A DNA stretch of 36,570 nucleotides from Acidaminococcus sp. CAG:917. Lineage in GTDB: Bacteria; Bacillota; Clostridia; Christensenellales; CAG-917. Numbering within the stretch: position 1 is the stretch's first letter; each line of letters starts with the position of its first letter. The DNA lies in the NCBI GenBank assembly GCA_000437555.1, contig FR901028.1, positions 17,939 to 54,508 of the forward strand, read 5' to 3'. Of the stretch, positions 23,726-33,665 are shown piece by piece. The notes below the pieces were generated by a model that made no database searches, was not told the DNA's origin, and worked only from the letters and a program-made list of their open reading frames with translations. The translations under genes and the position numbers were made by a program.

Positions 23726-23754
23726 ATTCTACCATACTCCGCCGACCAAGTCAA
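23726..23754 (-). promoter_or_regulatory. promoter of the RHH-recombinase gene group
   Basis: TTGACT (23754-23749), 17-bp spacer, TAGAAT (23731-23726), located between the relaxase stop and the RHH-like gene. Confidence 0.75.
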
Positions 23755-23776
23755 GTACCTGTATGTATAAAATTTT

Positions 23777-25075
23777 TCACTCCTTGCCGTAATCGTAACG
23801 GCTTGCCGCTTTCGCGGCGCGCTCTTCTTGCCATTCTCTCTCTTTGCGTTCGGCTTCCATTTCGTCCTCGATTTCTTTCAGTCGGTCGGTATAGTCCCGG
23901 CTCAAATATTCGCTTTCTTCTCCGAATGAGGAGAGAAAGCTGCCTATGAGTTTCCCCACCTTATAGCGTGAGATGGCAAGTTTTCGTTTCAGGCTATTGT
24001 CGTTGACTTTGTTCCTGAACTTCCGCTCATAGATTTCGGGTTTGATATACTCGACCGCACGCAATACAATGTTGCCTTGCCTTCGTTTGTAGTCTTCTTC
24101 CAGTTCCCGTATGAGCGTAATGTTCTGCGCCTCGATGGCGTAATGGTTGCCGCTCTTTATCGGTTCGCAAAGGTCGTCTATCTTGCGTTGTATCCCCGCA
24201 AGCCGTTCGTAAAACATCTTATCCGCTTTTCGCGCCCGCTTGTCGTAGAGCAACAGACGATTCACCGTCTTGTCGATCTGCTCCCGGTGCGGCAGCATAT
24301 CCTTTTTGTTATAGAAAAAGCTCGCATCCTTCGGTATCGCTTTGGCAAGCGCGATCAATTCTTTTCTCACATCTTCCTCGCTTACGATACTCCTGAGGTG
24401 GGTCATCTTCTTCAATTCCCGCAAAGCCTCATCCCTCGTTCTATAGAATTTATCCGTCCTTTCATCTATAAAGGCGTTCAGCCGAATGTGCATACGATCT
24501 ATGACCGCTTTTTCAATTTTCCCCTTATGACGGTACTCCAACTCTCTTTTTCTATACTTGCATTTCGGCTCTTTCTCGGCAAACCAAAAATGAATGTGCA
24601 GATGATGCGGTTTATCCTTGTGCAGCGAACATATCAGATCTATGTTCTTCGGATCAAGGCCCATATCCCGAAAGAACTCCCCGAACGTTCTCTTTATAAG
24701 CCGCATACACTTTTCGGGCATATCGATCTTGCGGCTCATTTCCTCGTTGAGAGAGATGAATCCGTGCCACAATATTTTGTTTGCTTTTGCGCGTTCCTGT
24801 ATCGCTTTGAGTTCCTGCTGTGAGATAAAGCCGTCCCCGTTGAATACGCCCGTAGATTTTTCAAAGTACGCTATCATGTCGCGCATATCCGATTTGGAAT
24901 TTTCCCCGTTCAGTTTCCTGTCCGAAGTCATGTACTTGTAGATATTCTTTCCGCCGTCGCGCATCTCATAGTACGGGCGTTCCCGCTCGAACTTCTTGCG
25001 TTCTTCCGCCGTGGCGTTGCTCTTTAACTTCCACGGCGTATATGTAATGTTGAATATAATCGGTTGATTGCTTAT
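23777..25075 (-). CDS. HUH relaxase (MobP/MobL-like)
   Basis: 432 residues counted from the ATA codon at 25075. Relaxases nick the transfer origin and carry the strand to the recipient. The HUH motif HLHIH is at residues 158-162; YKYMTSD (residues 46-52) provides tyrosine candidates for the nicking residue. The C-terminal half is long, basic and coiled. No ATG, GTG or TTG lies near the GAGGAGG site; the ATA is 8 nt behind it and opens the conserved-looking strand ISNQPIIFNITYTPW. The longer frame (to 25258) would run through two hairpins and overlap the DUF6291 gene, so it was not used. The start is therefore uncertain; the enzyme class is fairly secure. Confidence 0.75.
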   Translation of the reverse strand: MSNQPIIFNITYTPWKLKSNATAEERKKFERERPYYEMRDGGKNIYKYMTSDRKLNGENSKSDMRDMIAYFEKSTGVFNGDGFISQQELKAIQERAKANKILWHGFISLNEEMSRKIDMPEKCMRLIKRTFGEFFRDMGLDPKNIDLICSLHKDKPHHLHIHFWFAEKEPKCKYRKRELEYRHKGKIEKAVIDRMHIRLNAFIDERTDKFYRTRDEALRELKKMTHLRSIVSEEDVRKELIALAKAIPKDASFFYNKKDMLPHREQIDKTVNRLLLYDKRARKADKMFYERLAGIQRKIDDLCEPIKSGNHYAIEAQNITLIRELEEDYKRRQGNIVLRAVEYIKPEIYERKFRNKVNDNSLKRKLAISRYKVGKLIGSFLSSFGEESEYLSRDYTDRLKEIEDEMEAERKEREWQEERAAKAASRYDYGKE

Positions 25076-25113
25076 CGTTTTTTCCTCCTCATATAAATTT
25101 TGCTGCAGGCAAA

Positions 25114-25175
25114 CCGATGGCGGGTTTCCCGCATCGGAAAGCAAAAACGCAGGGTGCAACAAACTCTGCGTTTTT
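25114..25175. repeat. two hairpins upstream of the relaxase, possible oriT or terminator
   Basis: Hairpin 1: CCGAT and GCGGG arms with a TTT loop (25114-25137). Hairpin 2: AAAAACGCAG / CTGCGTTTTT (25143-25175) which looks like a bidirectional terminator. Stable inverted repeats next to a relaxase gene are where oriT is usually found; no nic consensus was recognised. Confidence 0.5.
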
Positions 25176-25229
25176 CTTATCCTGCTACAAATTTTCCCTG
25201 TTTTGCTACCACGCACCCGGTTGTTTTGC

Positions 25230-25958
25230 TTACGGTTTTTGTATATATTTTTGCTCATAACTGCGTGCCAAGCGAAAGATATTCCGCTCTTTTTTCAGCT
25301 CCTCGTCCGTTGCACGCTTTGCGGCGACGTCGCTCCAATTGAGAGCTTGCTTATACCGCTCCGCAGAGCCGAATAAACTGCCTTGTATCTCCGGATATGC
25401 CGCGCGGAAGTCCTCATACGTCAGTTTTTCCTGCGGCGTATCTGTTTGTATCCCCTGCGGCGTAGGTGTCGGATCTTCTGTCGGAGATGCGGCATTAACT
25501 TTCTTTTTCTGCACACCTCCCGTGCGGCCGCTCGCCGTTCGCTTCTTTGAAAGATCCATCTTCCTTCTGCACAGATTGAAGTATCCCTGTATCGTCCTAT
25601 CCGCAAACTTCGGTTCTTCGTTTCCGAACATATACGAACAAATCGCTTTTGCAAAGACGCCACGCTTACGTATATTCAGCAGCTTCATTGCATTGTAGTA
25701 GGTTTCGTAAAAGGTAAAGTGTCTCGATTGCAGATTGTACTTCTTCGGTATCTTCCCGGCGTTTTCCGTTTCTTTGACCTCTTGCAAAATGTCCGCTATG
25801 TTGCTCCAATAAAAGTTCTCCTTGTCCGACAGCTCTTCCGCCGGCTCTCTGTCCTCGAACTCATACGCACAGATACAGCTTGCCAGTTTCCCCGCACTTA
25901 CATCGTCCATACTTTGCAGAATGTCCGCATACAACTCATAAAACGTAAATTGTTCCAT
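25230..25958 (-). CDS. DUF6291-like protein of mobile elements
   Basis: 242 residues. Two related blocks are visible: FTFYELYADILQSMDD...CAYEFED (residues 4-36) and FTFYETYYNAMKLLN...CSYMFGNEEP (about 81-116), followed by GYFNLCRRKMDLSKKR, as in DUF6291 proteins found next to replication and mobilisation genes of Firmicutes elements. A Pro/Thr-rich linker and a basic C-terminal helix pair follow. Probably DNA- or replication-associated, but not characterised. ATG 25958 with GGAGG upstream. It precedes the relaxase by about 155 nt. Confidence 0.7.
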   Translation of the reverse strand: MEQFTFYELYADILQSMDDVSAGKLASCICAYEFEDREPAEELSDKENFYWSNIADILQEVKETENAGKIPKKYNLQSRHFTFYETYYNAMKLLNIRKRGVFAKAICSYMFGNEEPKFADRTIQGYFNLCRRKMDLSKKRTASGRTGGVQKKKVNAASPTEDPTPTPQGIQTDTPQEKLTYEDFRAAYPEIQGSLFGSAERYKQALNWSDVAAKRATDEELKKERNIFRLARSYEQKYIQKP

Positions 25959-26286
25959 TCTCTTTTCCTCCCTCCTTTCTTTTGCCGACGGTTACGGCTT
26001 ATCGGCTCGCCGTATTTTCTCTCGTCATCACCTCCAAAACGTTTTGCCTGTTCGGAAACCTGCTTGCATTGCTCTGCTCGGGCAATGCAAAAGCCCGGCC
26101 GTTATTCACGGTCGGGCGTGGTATTTCTCCCTGTTCGGGTGCTTCCTATTACGTTGATTAGTGATGTTTTCCGGTGGTACAAAAATGCAACAGTTTTTGC
26201 GCTCTTTTTCCCTTAAAAACAGCGTATTTTCGGCTTTTGTACGCCGTTTATCTTGAATACTGTGGCTCAATTATCCCAACTCTATA
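25959..26286. other. intergenic region with two adjacent hairpins
   Basis: Contains TTGCATTGC/GCAATGCAA (26064-26072, 26082-26090) and GCCCGGCCG/CGGTCGGGC (26093-26101, 26109-26117). The second is followed on the minus strand by TTTT and is the likely terminator of the polymerase-like gene, 170 nt behind its stop. No gene is seen. Confidence 0.6.
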
Positions 26287-28854
26287 TCACTTCATTCTCA
26301 TTTTTCGGTAGATTTTTGCGAATTTTCTGCCGTATAAGGTGTACTCTCCGTTCTCGTCTTCCGCGACTTGCAGAGCCGTACCGTCGTATAATTCCCATAA
26401 CAGTTCCGAGAAAATAGGATGGTTTATCAGTGCCGCATAGATGCGCCAGTCCGCCGCGCTGTTTTTCTCGTAGTGGCGCAGCACAAGGATGAGCACGTTT
26501 TCGTTCGTCAGCCATTTGGAGACTTGCTTGTCGCGCTCTTCTTTCATGTCTGCAATCTGCGCATACAGCACTTCGCGCTCCTGCTCGTCCGCCGTCCTTA
26601 TCATCTGATAGAAGCGATTGACTGCGGCTTTGCTCTCGTCGATGATCCGGACGATCTTATCCTTGTGCCTGTATTCGGTGGCGTTGCCCGAGCTTATATC
26701 ATACGCCAAGTTCGACGAAATCGGACAGTATATCTCATATTGCTCTCGACCTTTTCGGAAATGGAGTTTTTTCACCTGCGCATAAAGATAGTCCATTGCC
26801 GTATGGTAAAAGGCGTATTGCTTATCCTTGCGCTCGTCGATTTCGGCAAAGAACTGCGGCGAAGGGCGGGCATATTTCTTGCGAAGAGCGGCAAGTTCCT
26901 TGCTTACGTGGACGCTCTCAAAGGTGCGTTTCGCCTTGTCGATCTCCAATCCCGAAAGCACCGCGAGCTTACAGATGTCCGTATAAATTGCAAGTATGGT
27001 TTCCTTATCCGCGCCGTGATGCAGTTCGTCCCACAAAATACTGTTGAGCTTTTGTGACAGGTTGACGATTTCCCCGATTTTATTGACGCTCGTATCATGG
27101 TCGAGTTCTGCAAGCGTCTGCTCCGTCTTTCCCTCGGCTTGGATATTGCATACGGGGACTTTGAAGAAGTCCTTATATCGCTCGGCGGCGTTTACCAAGA
27201 GCGCGTTGTCCGTAAGAAGCATCGTATCCGAATCATAATCGCAGCCGTTTAATCGCTGCTGGATATTTTCGCCGATGGCATCGACGCAGACGATGTTTTC
27301 GCCCAAATCAAAATAGTCCCACATCCCGCCGCCGAGGACGTTTTCCGCACAGTACAAGTTGCCCATCGTGATATGCGGGGAGCGGGCGCAGAGCAGTTTC
27401 GCTCCGTCTTCAAAGCGTTCGCAGCGGATCTGCCCCGGTTTTAATTCGCTTGCGATGTCTTCGCCCGCGAGAAATTTTAACAGTTCGGGGCCATTGCCGA
27501 AGAGGGTGCCGTTGGTGCCGTTCAGAAAGATATGCCCGCGCTTCAACCGCTCTTTCAAACTGCGCACAACGTCGTCGCGGAAGTTGGCATAGAGCGCTGT
27601 TTCGTCAAAGTGCGGGCAGTGATGTAAAAGCGTGAAGATGACGTCCGCACGTTCCGCAAGCCCGTCCATGTGTTCTTCTTCGCCGTCTTTCTCACGGGCA
27701 AAGGCGTCCGTAAAGTGATAGCGCATGAAGTCGGTATCCTTTCGCAAGAGGGCGATATATTCGATGCTCGGCTGTAAAAGAATACGCACTTCCTCTTCGG
27801 ATAAGGAGAGCGTGTTCAAAAGCTGGTAGCTCGATTGCACCATCTTCCCGTGGAAGAAGCGCGTGGGCTTATCCCATTTGACTACGCCGAAAGTGCCGTC
27901 CGTATGCGCAGCCCATTGCCGGATATTTTTCTCCGTCAGGCCGCCCGCGAATTTGAGATATTTCAGGCTGTTCGGCGTCGTTACCATGACGATCTGATTG
28001 ATATCCTCGGCAAGCGTGACAAAGCCGCGCGCTTTCAATGACTCTAACGTGATATGCTTATCCGCAAACCATTTCTGTAATTTAGTGCGAAAAGCGCACG
28101 ATTTGAAGAACTTATTGCGGAGGAGCAGCATATGCTTGTCCGCATAGTTTCCCTCGAACAGGCTCTCGTCCAAAAGACTCTCGCCGTCCCAGATGTCGTT
28201 GGCGATCTGTGCTTTCTTCTGCTCGGCACAGAGAGCGCCGTCTTTGATCTCCACAGAAACGACCTCTTCCGTGAACACGCTTTGATAGTCCGGCACAAAG
28301 AGGATGCCTTCGAGCGGGATATCTATTGTGCCTTTGATGGAGGAAAGGGAAAGCGCTTTATACGATTCCCACGAGGCGAGGTCTGTTTGCGGTTTCAAGC
28401 CGCATTCGCTCCACTTGCGCATGGCGCGGAAGAGGCGCTCGTCGATAAACAGACACTTGCCCTCCCGCGAGCTGCCCGCGCTGCGCTTGTATCTTACATA
28501 ATGCACGCCGTTTACGCAAAAACCGTTCGTGTAAAAATGCTCGCGCAGAGCTTTGAGATTGACGGTTTTGCCGTCTTGCGGCTTATAGATATAATTAAAT
28601 TTTACGTTGACGACGGCAAGGGTATAAGCGTTACCGTACTTATCCGAAAATGAAAACTTTTTGCGGCAGATACGCTTATATGCCTTTTCAAGTTCCGCGC
28701 TGTCCAGCGAATCGTCCAACAGAACTTTGAGCAGTCGAAAATAGGCGTCGCTTTTAACTTCGGGCATTTTATACCCGACCGCAACGCCGTTTTCCTGTTC
28801 CTGTTTGTAAATATCCGCCGCCTCGACGGACAATATCCGATTTCCCTTTCGCAT
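26287..28854 (-). CDS. single-chain RNA polymerase-like protein with DxDxD motif (YonO/QDE-1-type double-psi barrel)
   Basis: 855 residues. The central part holds a chain of motifs resembling the two-barrel RNA polymerase fold of phage YonO, crAss-like phage polymerases and eukaryotic RdRPs. These are WDGESLLDESLF with a following MLLLRNKFFKSCAFRTKL (about 220-260), then RSPHITMGN (491-499), and NGCDYDSDTMLL with the catalytic triad D539, D541, D543. Polymerases of this type use the three aspartates to bind Mg2+. The G of the usual DxDGD is Ser here. ATG 28854 was chosen because the -10 box sits 6 nt upstream; the frame extends 69 nt further. Monocistronic within the element. Whether it copies DNA or RNA, and for which genes, cannot be told; a role in element transcription, priming or silencing is possible. 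Confidence 0.72.
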   Translation of the reverse strand: MRKGNRILSVEAADIYKQEQENGVAVGYKMPEVKSDAYFRLLKVLLDDSLDSAELEKAYKRICRKKFSFSDKYGNAYTLAVVNVKFNYIYKPQDGKTVNLKALREHFYTNGFCVNGVHYVRYKRSAGSSREGKCLFIDERLFRAMRKWSECGLKPQTDLASWESYKALSLSSIKGTIDIPLEGILFVPDYQSVFTEEVVSVEIKDGALCAEQKKAQIANDIWDGESLLDESLFEGNYADKHMLLLRNKFFKSCAFRTKLQKWFADKHITLESLKARGFVTLAEDINQIVMVTTPNSLKYLKFAGGLTEKNIRQWAAHTDGTFGVVKWDKPTRFFHGKMVQSSYQLLNTLSLSEEEVRILLQPSIEYIALLRKDTDFMRYHFTDAFAREKDGEEEHMDGLAERADVIFTLLHHCPHFDETALYANFRDDVVRSLKERLKRGHIFLNGTNGTLFGNGPELLKFLAGEDIASELKPGQIRCERFEDGAKLLCARSPHITMGNLYCAENVLGGGMWDYFDLGENIVCVDAIGENIQQRLNGCDYDSDTMLLTDNALLVNAAERYKDFFKVPVCNIQAEGKTEQTLAELDHDTSVNKIGEIVNLSQKLNSILWDELHHGADKETILAIYTDICKLAVLSGLEIDKAKRTFESVHVSKELAALRKKYARPSPQFFAEIDERKDKQYAFYHTAMDYLYAQVKKLHFRKGREQYEIYCPISSNLAYDISSGNATEYRHKDKIVRIIDESKAAVNRFYQMIRTADEQEREVLYAQIADMKEERDKQVSKWLTNENVLILVLRHYEKNSAADWRIYAALINHPIFSELLWELYDGTALQVAEDENGEYTLYGRKFAKIYRKMRMK

Positions 28855-28860
28855 GCGTTT

Positions 28861-28889
28861 ATTGTAGCATAAAAATTTTGATATGGCAA
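28861..28889 (-). promoter_or_regulatory. promoter giving a leaderless mRNA for the polymerase-like gene
   Basis: TTGCCA (28889-28884), 17-bp spacer, TG-C-TACAAT (28866-28861), then 6 nt and ATG. Confidence 0.82.
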
Positions 28890-29046
28890 TCTGTATTTTA
28901 CGAATATAAGGGGGAAAGTGCAATATGAAAATGTCTCACTAAATAATACAGAAATTGCTAGCTGCTACGTCTTTCGGCGCATTTTAATTTCTGTTTGCCC
29001 GCACGCCTTACTGCCATTTCTATTTTTAACTCCGTTTCCTACATGG

Positions 29047-29076
29047 CAAAACCGCCCTCTTGCGAGAGCGGCTTTG
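29047..29076 (-). terminator. terminator of the lipoprotein gene
   Basis: AGCCGCTCTC-GCAA-GAGGGCGGTTTT on the minus strand, about 20 nt behind the stop at 29097. Upstream of it (28947-28994) a 9-bp inverted repeat ACAGAAATT/AATTTCTGT lies in otherwise featureless sequence. Confidence 0.8.
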
Positions 29077-29096
29077 AAGGTGTGAATAAAAATTAT

Positions 29097-32000
29097 TTAC
29101 CCGGCGTAAACGACTTTCGCGTCTGCCGTAGTGTTCCAGTTCGCCGACCAGCCTTCCGGCAATGCGTCCTCAGTATAAGGAACGGTTAGAGTCAAACCCG
29201 TACAGTGGTAAAATACCTGCCTGCCCATAACTTCAACTTCGGGCAAAGTAAATTCTGTAAGCGCGGTATTGCCGAACGCATAATCACCTATTTCTTTGAC
29301 CGTACAATTTTCGTCAAAGACGATCTCTTTCAGCGCGCTTGCTCCGTAGAATGTTCTTGCCGCGATCACAAGTCCGTTGCTCGAACCGAAAGTCACCTTT
29401 TCGAGCGCTTTGCACTGGAAGACATCTTTTCCGCCTATATTTGTTGAGCCGTCTGCAAAAGATATTTCTTTCAATGACGAACAACCGAGGAATGCAAGGT
29501 CGCCGTATTCTGTAAGCGATGCAGGCATATGCAGCGTTTCAACGGCAGACGCATAGAATGCATATGTACCGATGCTTTCAAGCCCTTCGTTGAAATTGAT
29601 GAATTTCAAAGTCGATGTCTTTACATCTGTTCCGTCTTCGGCGGAAACGAGCGTATGATTGTAATAGAAAGCATAAGCCCCGATTGATTTAAGCGAAGCG
29701 GGGAAATTTACTGCGGTAAGCGCTGCTATATAGAACGCATAATCGCCTATACTCTCTATTCCTTCTGCAAACGTAACAGAAGTAAGTGTTGGTGTTTCAT
29801 AACTCTCTCCGCCTTCAATAGGTACGGCAGCCGCGCACTTATAGAACGCATAATCGCCTATGGTTTTCAATGTTTCGGGAAAGGATACAGAAGTCACCGC
29901 CGTTTCGCGGAAAGCATATGCGCCGATAGAAGTAAGCCCGCTACCGAACGTTACAGACGAGAGAGCCGTGCACTGCCAGAACGCCTGTTCGCCCACTTCA
30001 TACGCTTTTCCGCCCGTAAAGGTGACATTCCTCAGCGCCGGATTCTGCTGGAACGCGCCCTTGCCGTACACACTGCCTGCAAACGTAACTTTTTCAAGCG
30101 TATTGTTACCGTAGAAGGCGTAATCGCCGACCTCGGTGAGCGATGCGGGAACGGAAAGTTCTTTGATGCCCGTTCCGCTGAACGCCTGTTTTCCAACGCT
30201 CATAAGCCCCTCGTTCAAGGTGAGCGTTTCAAGCGCGGAACAACCGCTGAACGCATAGTCGCCTATCGTCTTTGCCTTCATGAAATTTGCCTGCGTAATG
30301 CCGCTGTCACGGAAGGCATAACCGCCTACCGCTTCAACGCTTGCAAAGTCAAAGTTTTTCAGATTGATACACTCTTTGAACGCGTTGTCCGCTATGGAAA
30401 TAATATTTCCGCATTTTACCGATTCTAACGCGGTGCAACCATAGAACATATAATCGGGTATTTCCGTGATTTGCGAGGAAAGCGTCACACTCTTAATCGC
30501 TTCATTTCCATAGAACAGGAAAGCACCGATCTCTTTAACGCTATCGGGAATGATAACTTCCTCAGCGGCAATGGAATCGAAAGTACTCCCGCCTATCTTT
30601 ATAAGAGTTTCCGGCAGGGTGATGCCCGTAATATCGCTGCTGTTTTCTCCGAATGCGTTCTCTCCGATTTCAGTGAGAATATACTCCCTTCCGCCGTATG
30701 TCACGTTGCCGAGCGTCACATTTCCCGCCCATGCTTCGGTTGCGGAATTATCGTTGATGAGGTTCGCTGTTCCGTTCGGATCAAGCCTGTAATACAGTCC
30801 TGTTTCAGGTTCCACATAGTAGTAAACGCCGCTTTCGGATTCTCCGTTCCTCATTATTACGATCTCGCAATCGCCGCCGTCAACGTACCAACCGTCCTCA
30901 TACTCCGTATTTTCACCTTCGATATAGATGATTATATCAGCGGAAGGATCTATGGCGCCCGCGCACACAAGTTTTACCGTCTCGGGGATGCGGATACTGC
31001 GCAAAACCACCCAACGGAGAGCGCCGCCCGCGATTTTCGTGACATTTTCCGGAATAATAAGATCGCCGTGCAGATCGGGATTAGCAGAAGAAATATCAAA
31101 GCCGAACAGTACGCCGTCTACGATCATCAGCCCGTCTTCGTCGTAAAGTTTCGGACAGTTATAGAAAGAATTGTTTACCGTCGCCTGCGCCAGCCCGCTG
31201 ACGCTTTCGAGGTTTTCGCAATCCGCGAACGCACTCAACCCTAGATCAAATGACGTTTCGGGCAGCTTTACAGAGGTGAGCATATCCAGTGCATAGAACG
31301 CATACGAATCAATGCTTTCCAGTTTCGTCGCATTGGAGAGATCGACGGCGTACAACAGCACCTGTGTTCTTTCCCAGTCATAATAATTCGCATCCACCCA
31401 AGCGGGCAGACTTGCCGCCCCGCCGCTCCTGTCTTCAATATTTAAAAAAGCACTTTCGGAAACTTCTCGCAACATGCTGCCTTCTTCCGTACGCAACGTG
31501 CAGATCCGGATCGTATTATAGTCGGCGTCTTCGCCGCTTGCATGCCAGAGAGAAGAATGCGCCGTAAAGTAGGAGTCCACGACTTCCATCTCTTTGGGAA
31601 GAATCAGGTCGCCGTCAAACCCGGAAGGAATATAGACGAGTTCCTTCTTGTCTTTGGAATAAACGACGCCTTCGAACAAAGTAAGTTCCTTATTATCTGT
31701 GCTCACATTTACCGTGTTCAAGCCACACGTTACCGCCGGCTCCCAGCCGTTCTCCTCATTGCCATACAAAAGGAAGTCAAAAGTTTCGCGCGAAATACCT
31801 GCACCGACGGTCATATCGTCGAGGTACGGCATATAAATATAGTCTTCAACTTTTATTACGGAGTCAGGAATCGTATAATTTGTACGCTCAGCAGGGAAAA
31901 GCAACAGCTCGGTCATATCCTTGCCGTACAGCACGCCGTCCACAGATGCCATATTCGGGTTATCCGCCGCAACTTCTACGTTGCTGACCAGGATGAGCGA

Positions 32001-33665
32001 ACCCATTTCAGCATTAAATTTAGGCACGTTTTTGCCGAGATAGAGCGAGCCGATCGACATGTGGTCGAAAGCGCCGTCTTCGATTGCAGTTACGCTGTCG
32101 GGAATAACGAATCTTTCTGTGATACCCGAAATTATGCCAAAAACATCTGCGGGCAAAGTTTCAAGTCCGTCTGCAAGCTCGATGGGTCCGGTGTGCTTGG
32201 GTGCAAAGTACATGATCGTGTTCGTCGCTTTCCTGTAAAGCACGTCCGTTTTGCTGTACATATACGGGTTGTTTGCGTTCACAGAAAGACTCTGCAATTT
32301 ACTCATATCGCTGAACAGTTCCGTATTCTGCAAGTTGATGCCTGCGCCGAACGTGATGGAGAGCATATCCGAGCATCCCGCAAAGGCGGTACTGTCCAGA
32401 ATGCCTACGCTGTCGGGAAGGTTGATATTCGTAAATTCACAATCGGCAAAAGCATTCGCGCGGATCGTCGTGACCGTATTCGGAATAACGACCGTATCGA
32501 GCGGCTTGTTTGTAAACGAATTTTCGCCTATGATCACGATGCCGTCGGGGATCGCTGTTGCGTTTACGGTAGAGGCGATAAGGCGGTTATCTTCTACGCT
32601 TATCAGGCAGCCGTCGATCACCGTGAACTCCTCGTTGCTTTCCGGAATGGTTATCGTTTCCACGTTGACGGGGAAGTGTGTGGTAAGGGTTCCGGCCTCG
32701 GTATATGATGCCGGCAGATGGATCGTCTGAATGGGACTAGTTTTAAGAGCGCTTGAACTTCCAAATACATAACCCGGAATATATTTGACAGTATCCGCAA
32801 ACGTCACCGTTTCCAGAGCATTCATATAATAGAACGAATATGTCGCAACGACAGTAGTCCCTTCGCGCACGGTGACGGATGTCGTCGTATCGTCTTCAAC
32901 TTTATCTCCTGTTACATAGGCAGTGTGTCCGAGGAATGCCGTTCCCCAGTAATAATTGCCGTCCGCATCCCGTTCGAGTTGTTCCCACATCTTCGGGCTA
33001 TCCATAAATATATCGGCATAGACACAGTAAAGCGAATCTCCGGGGAAATTTATTTCTTCAAGGCTTTCACAGTCAGTGAAAACATCATAAGAAAGCTGCA
33101 ACAAACCTTCCGGCAATACCACTTTTTTCAAAGACGTACAACCGTTAAAGGCATTATTGTAAATATAGTCGACCGTATCGGGAACGATCACTTCGGTGAT
33201 ATTTATGCAGTCCGCAAATCCGCTTGATTCAATCCTTTCGATTTCATCGCCGCCATAACGGGCGGGAAGGGTGACTGCCCCTGTGATTTCGTCCTTTGCA
33301 TTGGAACGCACGCGCACAGAATAGCCGGACGAACCGCCCAGATCGAGGATCTCAAACAGACTGATGTCAATGGCGTCGCTCCACTTTGCATAGAAGGTAA
33401 TATCGTTGTCTATCGTCATGGGCAGCGTCGCTTCCTGCGTATATTCGCTGTCTAAATACCAACCGAGGAAGTTGTAAACGGTGTCGCCCGTCTGACGGAC
33501 CGGGAGCGGAAGAACGGTTATCTCGCGCCCCTGACTGACGGCAACGGGATTGCGCTCGTACCCGCCGCAGGTATCGTAAGTAATTACCGTGGCAGTCTTT
33601 ACCCATTTTGCGGTAAGCGTGATATCCGTGGATGCTGTATCCGTTTCAAAATTCCAGCGCTGTTC
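29097..33665 (-). pseudogene. C-terminal part of BspA-type leucine-rich repeat surface lipoprotein, cut off by an in-frame stop
   Basis: Open from directly behind the TAA at 33668-33666 to 29097 (1522 codons) in the same frame as the lipoprotein start. It begins with the second half of an InlB B-type repeat (WNFETDTASTDITLTAKW) and one more such repeat, then more than twenty LRR_5/BspA-type repeats of the form IGDYAFYGCTALESVTLP. The end is a short PYTEDALPEGWSANWN tail without LPXTG. An internal ATG at 33419 has no good ribosome site. Function of intact relatives: cell-surface adhesion or protein binding. Either the gene is dead, or the stop is read through, or the stop is a sequence error. 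Confidence 0.8.

Noticed and set aside
25076..25258. Longer relaxase N-terminus starting at ATG 25258
   Set aside because: It would overlap the end of the DUF6291 gene and translate through two strong hairpins; the added residues look unlike a protein domain and a ribosome site lies downstream.
28925..28942. Tiny ATG frame on the plus strand behind GGGGGAAA
   Set aside because: Only five codons; no support as a gene.
31542..32708. 388-codon open frame on the plus strand
   Set aside because: Lies entirely antisense to the leucine-rich repeat gene and is an artefact of its regular codon pattern; no ribosome site or family motif.
29097..33419. Regular DNA repeats that could suggest a CRISPR array
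   Set aside because: They encode degenerate LRR_5 units in one frame, with no identical repeats, no constant spacer length and no cas genes.
33203..33606. Overlapping minus-strand frames around the lipoprotein break
   Set aside because: They are in other frames than the repeat protein and have no repeat sequence; the real frame continues across the TAA.
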